DNA of 5,967 bases from Paludibacteraceae bacterium (GTDB lineage: Bacteria > Bacteroidota > Bacteroidia > Bacteroidales > Paludibacteraceae), in contig JAGCZK010000079.1 of NCBI GenBank assembly GCA_017960065.1, positions 1-5,967 of the forward strand, written 5' to 3'. The translations under genes and the position numbers were made by a program. This document shows, piece after piece, positions 1 through 4,713 of this stretch. The notes below the pieces were generated by a model that worked only from the letters and a program-made list of their open reading frames with translations, was not told the origin of the DNA and ran no database searches. Each line of letters begins with the position of its first letter. Positions within the stretch are counted from its first letter, which is position 1.

Positions 1-156
1 CAACGAGGCATTCTGAATATTGCGGTTGTGTTCCACCGCATAGTCGGACGCCTCCTGCAGACTCAGCGACAAACCGGACACCGGCGACGCGTCCTGCGCC
101 ACGGCCGCAACCACTGACAGACAGGCGGCCATCATCAAAAACAAACTCTTCTTCAT
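1..156 (-). CDS. TolC-family outer-membrane efflux protein, N-terminal fragment
   Basis: Only the first 52 codons are present; the gene continues past the left edge. Reading from the ATG at 156 gives MKKSLFLMMAACLSVVAAVA followed by QD, a clear Sec signal peptide with a probable signal peptidase I site after AVA (residue 20). The mature part contains LSLQEASDYAVEHNRNIQNA, which matches the opening helix of TolC/OprM-type channel proteins (pattern 'Lsl.eAi..Al..N..i..A'). Such proteins form the outer-membrane exit duct of tripartite efflux pumps or type I secretion. The start lies 7 nt after the stop of the upstream tetR gene, so the two are probably co-transcribed, with periplasmic adaptor and RND genes expected beyond the edge. 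The TolC family call is fairly secure despite the short fragment; the substrate cannot be inferred. Confidence 0.82.
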   Translation of the reverse strand, partial: MKKSLFLMMAACLSVVAAVAQDASPVSGLSLSLQEASDYAVEHNRNIQNASL

Positions 157-163
157 ATCCTGT

Positions 164-784
164 TTACTGTTTACTCAAATAATTTTCGGTATAATACGCC
201 ATACCTTTTTCGCTGCAGACCATCCGCACCAGCGCATCCGACAGCATGTCGAAGAACGGCGGGATCTGGTCGGGCTCGAGCTCTTGCAGCATCGTGGAGG
301 TAATGCCCTGCCACTTGGTCAGGAACTGGGCCATCAGCTCCATGTTCAGGTCGCTGCGGAACCAGCCCTGCTCCACCCCGCTTTGCAGAAAGCCGGCCAA
401 CATCCGCCGGATCTCGTCGGTTTTGGCTTCGAGGCGCTGCTGCTGGATTTCGGGGTAATATTTGTTGAGATCGTACAAAAAGGCCGCGTACTTTTTATGC
501 ACCTTGCTTTGCAGCGGAAGCCGGTAGCTGAAGATGGCGTCGATGGGGTTATTGCTCGTCATTTCGGCCAAACGCGCCTGCTCCTTCTCCGATTTCTGCT
601 TGCCGACGATGCGGGTGCAGACCTCCGCCACCAAATCGGCTTTCTGCTCAAATTCGGTGTAAAAGGTTTTCTTGGAAATCTGGATTTCCTTGCAGATGTC
701 GTCAATGCTCACACTGCGGATGCCGAACTTCACGAAAAGCGTTTCGGCCGTTTTGAGGATTGATGTTCTTACCGGAGATTCCAT
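164..784 (-). CDS. TetR/AcrR-family transcriptional regulator
   Basis: This is a 206-residue protein, a normal length for TetR regulators. The N-terminal domain shows 'ILKTAETLFVKFGIRSVSID', then the helix-turn-helix at about residues 26-46 (DDICKEIQISKKTFYTEF), ending in the typical 'K.dLv' segment. The C-terminal helical half (about 60-206) would be the ligand-binding and dimer domain and is not specific enough to name a ligand. I chose the ATG at 784. An in-frame TTG at 808 would add 8 residues, but it is part of the -7 promoter element TACTTTTG (813 to 806) and so should not be transcribed. The stop is TAA at 166-164, 7 nt before the TolC-family start. Repressors placed first in an efflux operon usually control that operon and themselves; this role is inferred from context. 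Confidence 0.9.
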   Translation of the reverse strand: MESPVRTSILKTAETLFVKFGIRSVSIDDICKEIQISKKTFYTEFEQKADLVAEVCTRIVGKQKSEKEQARLAEMTSNNPIDAIFSYRLPLQSKVHKKYAAFLYDLNKYYPEIQQQRLEAKTDEIRRMLAGFLQSGVEQGWFRSDLNMELMAQFLTKWQGITSTMLQELEPDQIPPFFDMLSDALVRMVCSEKGMAYYTENYLSKQ

Positions 785-805
785 GCACAAGGCTTTTTTC
801 GGACA

Positions 806-813
806 CAAAAGTA
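806..813 (-). promoter_or_regulatory. Bacteroidetes-type -7 promoter element for the tetR-tolC operon
   Basis: On the minus strand the sequence TACTTTTG matches the Bacteroidetes -7 consensus TAnnTTTG exactly. It would start transcription a few bases downstream, near 800-803, leaving a leader of about 16-19 nt before the ATG at 784. A -33 element is not clear; TTTCGAC at 840-834 has acceptable spacing (about 21 nt) but is a poor match to TTTG. Confidence 0.6.
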
Positions 814-867
814 ATGCAAACTTGCGTTCGTTGGTCGAAATCCGGTGTTGATTTTTCAGAAAAATAT

Positions 868-894
868 TTTACAAAATTGTAAACTTGTTAACAA
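868..894. repeat. Two adjacent palindromes, candidate operator
   Basis: TTTACAA-AA-TTGTAAA (868-883) is a perfect inverted repeat with 7-nt arms and a 2-nt spacer. After one base comes TTGTTAACAA (885-894), a perfect 10-bp palindrome. Both use ACAA/TTGT half-sites. They lie about 55-80 bp upstream of the tetR -7 element and over 120 bp upstream of the ttcA -7 element. The symmetry suits a dimeric regulator such as the adjacent TetR protein, but the site is AT-rich and that assignment is a guess. Confidence 0.4.
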
Positions 895-903
895 TCAATA
901 AGT

Positions 904-940
904 TACACGGAAACTACATTACAGTAAAAGTTTCCATGTA
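904..940. repeat. Long inverted repeat (12-nt arms, 13-nt spacer)
   Basis: The left arm TACACGGAAACT (904-915) pairs with the right arm AGTTTCCATGTA (929-940) at 11 of 12 positions; the only mismatch is C908 against A936. The 13-nt spacer itself contains TTAC-A-GTAA. As RNA it could form a hairpin on either strand, but neither side is followed by a run of T, and both flanking genes start rather than end here, so a terminator is unlikely. A two-site operator or a structured RNA are the remaining readings. Confidence 0.5.
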
Positions 941-953
941 CCCCCTAAAATGT

Positions 954-1037
954 AACAAAATCGTAATATCTGCGACAAAAAGATGAGCGTTGGCGGAAAT
1001 TCAAGCAAATAATCACTAATTTTGCAACAAAATCGTA
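954..1037 (+). repeat. 12-nt direct repeat, second copy in the ttcA leader
   Basis: AACAAAATCGTA occurs exactly at 954-965 and again at 1026-1037, a shift of 72 nt. The bases just before the copies are also related: CTAAAATGT (945-953) versus CTAATTTTGC (1016-1025). The second copy includes the -7 element and short leader of ttcA, so this may be a duplicated promoter/leader segment whose first copy has decayed, or a repeated binding site. Confidence 0.4.
1017..1024 (+). promoter_or_regulatory. Bacteroidetes-type -7 promoter element for the ttcA operon
   Basis: TAATTTTG matches TAnnTTTG exactly. Transcription would start near 1027-1030, giving a leader of only about 11-14 nt before the ATG at 1041. 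The best -33 candidate is GTTG at 989-992; its spacing of about 24 nt is longer than the usual 19-21 nt. Confidence 0.6.
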
Positions 1038-1040
1038 CCG

Positions 1041-1790
1041 ATGCCCAAACTCTCCGACAACGACAAACTGCTGCACCGCATTCACAGCCGGGCAGGCAAA
1101 GCCATGAAAGACTACGGCCTCATCCAAGACGGCGACCGTATCCTCATCGGACTGTCGGGCGGCAAAGACTCGCTGGCCCTGGTCGAAGTGCTGGCCAGCC
1201 GGGCACGCATCTTCAAACCCAAGTTTGAAGTGACGGCCGTACACGTCAGCATGTCGAACGTGCCCTACCAGGCCGACACCGACTACCTGCAGCGCTATTG
1301 CGCCTCGTGGGGGGTAGGCTTTGAGCACCGCGTCGGATCGTTCGACCCCGACACCGACCCGCAACGGGGCCCTTGCTTTTTGTGCGCCTGGAACCGCCGC
1401 AAAATCCTGTTCGAAGCGGCACGCGACCTGCACTGCAACAAAATCGCCCTGGGCCACCACCAAGACGACATCTTGGAAACCTTGCTGATGAACCTCTGTT
1501 TTCAGGGCGCCTTTTCGACGATGCCGCCCCTGCTCGAAACCGACAAGCTCGACGTGGACATCATCCGTCCGCTCTGTCTGGTCCGCGAGCACGAACTTCG
1601 GGCCATGGCGCAAATCCGCCAATACCCGAAACAAATCAAGAACTGCCCCTACGAAACCGTTTCGAACCGGCACAATATCCGCGCCATCCTGCAAGAGATG
1701 GAGCGGCTCAACCCCGAAGCGGCCGCCAGCCTGTGGGGCGCGATGACCAACATTCAAACCCGATATTTACCTAACAAAATCCAGCCATGA
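1041..1790 (+). CDS. ttcA: tRNA 2-thiocytidine(32) synthetase TtcA
   Basis: This 249-residue cytosolic enzyme should thiolate cytidine 32 of certain tRNAs, using ATP to adenylate C32 and a [4Fe-4S] cluster to handle sulfur. The PP-loop ATP-binding motif SGGKDS is at residues 39-44. The cluster-binding cysteines of the family are visible as CFLC (C112, C115) plus a later Cys at 202 in KNCPYE. The conserved LGHHQDDILET segment (137-147) follows the CxxC, as in TtcA. It lacks the extra zinc-binding CxxC pairs at both ends that mark TtuA/Ncs6-type paralogs, which favours TtcA. It is shorter than E. coli TtcA (about 311 residues), losing terminal extensions, as I recall for Bacteroidetes forms. 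The ATG sits about 12 nt below the predicted transcription start and has no clear Shine-Dalgarno. Its stop overlaps the next gene (ATGA). Confidence 0.9.
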   Translation: MPKLSDNDKLLHRIHSRAGKAMKDYGLIQDGDRILIGLSGGKDSLALVEVLASRARIFKPKFEVTAVHVSMSNVPYQADTDYLQRYCASWGVGFEHRVGSFDPDTDPQRGPCFLCAWNRRKILFEAARDLHCNKIALGHHQDDILETLLMNLCFQGAFSTMPPLLETDKLDVDIIRPLCLVREHELRAMAQIRQYPKQIKNCPYETVSNRHNIRAILQEMERLNPEAAASLWGAMTNIQTRYLPNKIQP

Positions 1791-2101
1791 ATGAATTCCT
1801 TTCCACCGAAGAGTCGATCATCAAAATGCTCCGCACGGTGTTCGACCCCGAAATTCCGGTCAACGTCTATGACTTGGGGCTCGTCTATAAAATCGACGTG
1901 GACGACGACCAAAACGTGTCCATCGACATGACCATGACCGCCCCCTCGTGCCCCATGGCCGACTTCATTTTGGAAGACGTCAAGGAAAAAGTGGAATCCG
2001 TCGAAGGGGTCAAAAAGGTGGAAGTCAACCTGATCTTTGAACCGGAATGGACCAAAGACATGATGAGCGAAGAAGCCAAGCTGGACTTAGGACTGCTATA
2101 A
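1787..2101 (+). CDS. DUF59/MIP18-family Fe-S assembly factor (SufT-like)
   Basis: This is a 104-residue single-domain protein of the DUF59 (MIP18, SufT/PaaD-like) family. The hallmark DPEIPVNVYDLGLVY spans residues 20-34, the TAPSCPMAD motif with the conserved Cys 55 spans 51-59, and the C-terminus has W88 followed by SEEAKLDLGLL, as in SufT-type proteins. Family members assist in maturing Fe-S proteins, probably as cluster carriers or adaptors. The ATG overlaps the ttcA stop (ATGA, 1787-1790), implying translational coupling; its neighbour is itself an Fe-S enzyme, which fits the role. It is not fused to an Mrp/ApbC ATPase, and no other suf genes are visible. The symbol sufT is avoided because paralogs are common and cannot be separated here. 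Confidence 0.88.
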   Translation: MNEFLSTEESIIKMLRTVFDPEIPVNVYDLGLVYKIDVDDDQNVSIDMTMTAPSCPMADFILEDVKEKVESVEGVKKVEVNLIFEPEWTKDMMSEEAKLDLGLL

Positions 2102-2113
2102 CCGGATTACGCC

Positions 2114-3055
2114 ATGAAACACCTGTACCGTTATCTTCCCGTTGTGCTGCTGGCCTGCGCCGCCTGCGCATGCAGCCCGCGCCTGCACTCCTTTTGGGCA
2201 GGCAACTACAACATCCGCGTCTATACCGACTACGACCTCGGCGACAAACACTGGAACAACCGCAAGGACAAGGTATTCGCCATGCTCCGGCACTACGACG
2301 TATGCGGACTGGAGGAAGTGACCGACCTGCAAGCCGCCGAATTTATCGGAGCCATGGAGGCGCAAGACTACCGCTACATTGGCTACGGCCGCGACAACGG
2401 CCTCTTGGAGGGCGAAGGCTCGAAAGGCGAGCAAACGGGCCTGGTCTATCGCCGCAGCCGCTTCGAATGTAGCCGTCACGGCCGCTTCTTTTTGAGCACA
2501 ACTCCCAACGAGCCTTCCAAACTCGACAGCTCGGCCTATACCCGGTTAGTCGTCTGGGCCCGGTTGAAAGACTTGCAAAACGGACGCGAATTCTACTTTT
2601 TCGCCACGCACCTCGACCACCCCATTACCGCAACGGGCATCCGTACAAGAACACGACAAGCCGCCATTGCCATCGACCAAATCCGGTCCATCGCAGGCGA
2701 CTTGCCTTTTGTGTTGTCGGGCGACTTGAACTGCGAGCCGTCGGAGCCCGCTTACGCCTTGTTTGCCGCCCAATGGCAGGATGCGTTTTTATGCGCCGAC
2801 ACCCTGATCGGCAGCGGCTACGAGCCCCTCAACCCGGAAACGGGCGCCCGAATGTACGAGGGGTTGGGCTATACCTACACGGGGCTCTACAACACCGCGC
2901 ACGACCCTTACCCCAAACGCATCGACTACCTGTTCTGCTCGCCGGGCGTGCACGTTGGCAGCTACGAGGCCGACACGGCCAAGTTGGGGCATACCACCTA
3001 TCCGTCGGACCACCTTCCGGTTAGGGCACACCTGCGCTTCGACAAGCGGAAATAA
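2114..3055 (+). CDS. Endonuclease/exonuclease/phosphatase-family lipoprotein
   Basis: This 313-residue protein has the DNase I-like EEP fold. Catalytic motifs appear in the expected order: N33 in NYNIRV, the metal-binding Glu of GLEEV (E68, with E67 where Gln is usual), H166 in ATHLDH, D204 and N206 in LSGDLNCEP, D271 in KRIDYLF, and D299-H300 in SDHLPV. All key residues are present, so it should be an active Mg-dependent phosphodiesterase or phosphatase; the substrate is unknown. The N-terminus (MKHLYRYLPVVLLACAACAC) is a hydrophobic signal with three closely spaced Cys (15, 18, 20). Cys 15 best fits a lipobox (LLAC), suggesting an outer-membrane lipoprotein facing the periplasm or surface. 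The gene begins 12 nt after the SufT-like gene and is probably the last of the operon. A functional link to tRNA thiolation is not evident. Confidence 0.87.
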   Translation: MKHLYRYLPVVLLACAACACSPRLHSFWAGNYNIRVYTDYDLGDKHWNNRKDKVFAMLRHYDVCGLEEVTDLQAAEFIGAMEAQDYRYIGYGRDNGLLEGEGSKGEQTGLVYRRSRFECSRHGRFFLSTTPNEPSKLDSSAYTRLVVWARLKDLQNGREFYFFATHLDHPITATGIRTRTRQAAIAIDQIRSIAGDLPFVLSGDLNCEPSEPAYALFAAQWQDAFLCADTLIGSGYEPLNPETGARMYEGLGYTYTGLYNTAHDPYPKRIDYLFCSPGVHVGSYEADTAKLGHTTYPSDHLPVRAHLRFDKRK

Positions 3056-3058
3056 GGG

Positions 3059-4663
3059 CTACTCCACGTTCAGATACCCCATCGTCTTGGGGTATTTGAC
3101 TTCGTACTGCAAACGCAGGGTCTTGCTTTCGCCCGGAGCCAGCGTCAGGTTCCAGGTCAGCATGCCGGTCTTGGCATCGAGCGCAGCCCCTTCGGCCTGC
3201 ACCAGTTTGACATCGACGTTGCTGTCGTTGCTTACCGGAATCTGATCGACCACCTTCAGAGTAACCGCCGACTTCTTGTTGTTTTTGAGCACAATGTCGT
3301 AACATTTCTGCACTTTGACATTGGAGCCGACCGTACGGCGAACCGTGTAGTTCTGCACCTCGTTGCGGCTGACAAGCACGTCTTTGTCGCGGCCGACCGA
3401 CAGGTTCAGCGTATCGCTCATTGTGGTCGGGTCGAGATAGACGTCGCCTTGGAACACATTGCCCACAAACAGCGAGGCGTTGCCGGGCTGAAGGGCATAG
3501 CCGGTATAGTCGGGAATCAGCGCCGACAGCCACACTTCCTTGCTCTGACGCGGCATCACCAGGTACTCGTATTTGGCGTCGATCTCATAGTTCAGCATTT
3601 CGACCCGGTGTTCGTCCGTCCCGGACGGGATGTCGTACGGCAGCGAAATATCGAACTCGGTCCCCACCGAACTGTCGTTAATCGTGGTGGAAAAATCGAT
3701 ATCCAACGCATCGGAGTCTTCCTCAACCGCCACAAATTCGACCACCGCAGACTTCGCCAACGAGCGGTTGGCCACCGTCTTGCGCAACGGTGCCACCTGC
3801 TGGGGAATCACAATTTTGTTGAACACCGGCTTGTTATTGTTGAGGGTCGGATTGCCCGTCGTCAGCTTCAAATGCACGTTGTGCCAGTCGTTGCCGGTTT
3901 TTTGACGCAATTGGGCGTTGTATATCAACTTCAGCGGTTCGGTGGGCGCCCCTACACGCACTTCGTACTGGGGAGACCACCACACGTCCTGAGCCAAAAA
4001 TTCCAGTCGCACAGGCACCTTGGTTTTGGCCACCGGCGACACCACGACTACGCGCACATGGTTGGTGTAGCGCTTCAGCGAATTTTTAAGGGATTTCACC
4101 TCATCGGCATATTTTTTCTGACGGGTTTCCTTGTCTTTGACCACCGCCGAGAGTTTGAGTTCGGTTTCGGTGAGAGCGGTCAGTTCTTGCTGAAAGAACT
4201 GCGACATCCGCTGCAGTTCGGCAATGCTCACGCCCTGGTTGCCGCCCATCTTCTTGTTTTCCAATACCAGGCTTTTGCGGCTCTGGCAAACTTCGAGTTG
4301 GGCTTTGACCATCGCAATCGAATCTTCCACCCGACGGAGCCGCTTCTCGGCATCGGCCAGTTTGACCAGCGTCGCCGGGTCTTCAATCCATTTGGTTTCG
4401 CACTTGACCGATGACGTAATCACCTTGTCGTCGCCGATATACACGCGCACCGTCGAAGCGTCAACGTTGCGGGCGATGTCGTCGAAATGCAATTCGACCG
4501 TACCCTTGGGCAAGTTCACCGTGCCGTCGCGATACAGCATGGCACCGCTGCGATACACCAAGGCCTCGTTGACCTTTGTACTCACCTTAATGCTGTCGGC
4601 GGCAGCAGCCGTCAGGCAGAAGCCGCAAACACAGGCGGCCGTAAGAAGAAGTGTTTTTTTCAT
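3059..4663 (-). CDS. Exported DUF4140/DUF4139 (mucoidy inhibitor MuiA-like) protein
   Basis: This 534-residue protein has a signal peptide (MKKTLLLTAACVCGFCLTAA, probable cleavage near AAA-DS, residues 22-23). It is followed by an N-terminal DUF4140 region (about 28-130), a helical, probably coiled-coil stretch (about 98-198), and a C-terminal DUF4139 domain (about 215-530). Diagnostic DUF4139 segments are DVWWSPQYEVRV (226-237), TGNDWHNVHLKLTTGNP (256-272), the YLVMPRQSKEVWLSALIPD stretch (367-385), NVFQGDVYLD (402-411) and LSVGRDKDVLVSR (421-433). No catalytic residues are recognisable, and the biochemical function of the family is unknown; 'mucoidy inhibitor' comes from distant homologs. 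With no transmembrane anchor after the signal it is probably periplasmic or surface-associated. The start lies 50 nt after the ABC-F stop with no clear -7 motif between, so co-transcription is likely. Confidence 0.88.
   Translation of the reverse strand: MKKTLLLTAACVCGFCLTAAAADSIKVSTKVNEALVYRSGAMLYRDGTVNLPKGTVELHFDDIARNVDASTVRVYIGDDKVITSSVKCETKWIEDPATLVKLADAEKRLRRVEDSIAMVKAQLEVCQSRKSLVLENKKMGGNQGVSIAELQRMSQFFQQELTALTETELKLSAVVKDKETRQKKYADEVKSLKNSLKRYTNHVRVVVVSPVAKTKVPVRLEFLAQDVWWSPQYEVRVGAPTEPLKLIYNAQLRQKTGNDWHNVHLKLTTGNPTLNNNKPVFNKIVIPQQVAPLRKTVANRSLAKSAVVEFVAVEEDSDALDIDFSTTINDSSVGTEFDISLPYDIPSGTDEHRVEMLNYEIDAKYEYLVMPRQSKEVWLSALIPDYTGYALQPGNASLFVGNVFQGDVYLDPTTMSDTLNLSVGRDKDVLVSRNEVQNYTVRRTVGSNVKVQKCYDIVLKNNKKSAVTLKVVDQIPVSNDSNVDVKLVQAEGAALDAKTGMLTWNLTLAPGESKTLRLQYEVKYPKTMGYLNVE
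3071..3098. terminator. Hairpin at the convergent 3' ends, possible terminator for the plus-strand operon
   Basis: CAGATACCCCA (3071-3081) pairs with TGGGGTATTTG (3088-3098) around a 6-nt loop, giving 11 pairs with one G-U. It begins 15 nt after the plus-strand stop at 3055 and lies inside the last codons of the DUF4139 gene. There is no good T run on either side, so an intrinsic terminator is only a possibility. It is the only strong stem I see at this junction. Confidence 0.3.
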
Positions 4664-4713
4664 ATTGCGATTTGTTATAATTGCTCATTTTGACGAATCA
4701 TACGCCTAAAGGT
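4664..4713 (-). other. 50-nt spacer between ABC-F and DUF4139 genes
   Basis: This short AT-rich gap lies between two minus-strand genes. I find no match to TAnnTTTG on the minus strand and no stable hairpin, so neither a promoter nor a terminator is supported. Read-through from the ABC-F gene is the simplest explanation. Confidence 0.45.

Larger units (their letters stand above)
785..1040. other. AT-rich divergent intergenic regulatory region
   Basis: This 256-bp region separates two divergently transcribed operons and holds no credible gene. It is visibly richer in A and T than the flanking coding DNA, especially 850-1032. It contains a -7 promoter element facing each way (806-813 and 1017-1024), paired palindromes at 868-883 and 885-894, a long inverted repeat at 904-940, and a 12-nt direct repeat at 954-965 and 1026-1037. 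The pentamer TTACA (or its complement) occurs five times between 869 and 955. Because both neighbouring genes start here, a terminator is not expected, so the repeats are better read as protein-binding sites or a processed RNA element. Confidence 0.7.

Noticed and set aside
157..163. AGGA just upstream of the TolC-family ATG as a Shine-Dalgarno sequence
   Set aside because: It is only 1 nt from the start codon, too close for normal pairing, and genes here generally lack such sites.
827..839. TTCG-N5-CGAA palindrome near the tetR promoter
   Set aside because: The arms are only 4 nt and do not extend, so it is easily explained by chance.
904..940. Inverted repeat read as an intrinsic terminator
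   Set aside because: Both neighbouring genes begin in this region, and no T tract follows the stem on either strand.
983..1012. Nine-codon mini-ORF (MSVGGNSSK) upstream of ttcA
   Set aside because: It ends before the predicted ttcA promoter, so it would not be on the same transcript, and it has no supporting start signal or similarity.
945..1757. Long open frame (270 codons) on the minus strand opposite ttcA
   Set aside because: It lies antisense to a gene with clear TtcA motifs and has no recognisable domain; its V/H/F/R-rich composition is typical of antisense frames in GC-rich genes.
3449..4414. Long open frame (321 codons) on the plus strand opposite the DUF4139 gene
   Set aside because: It is rich in H, R, F and V with no family motif, and sits entirely inside a convincing minus-strand gene.
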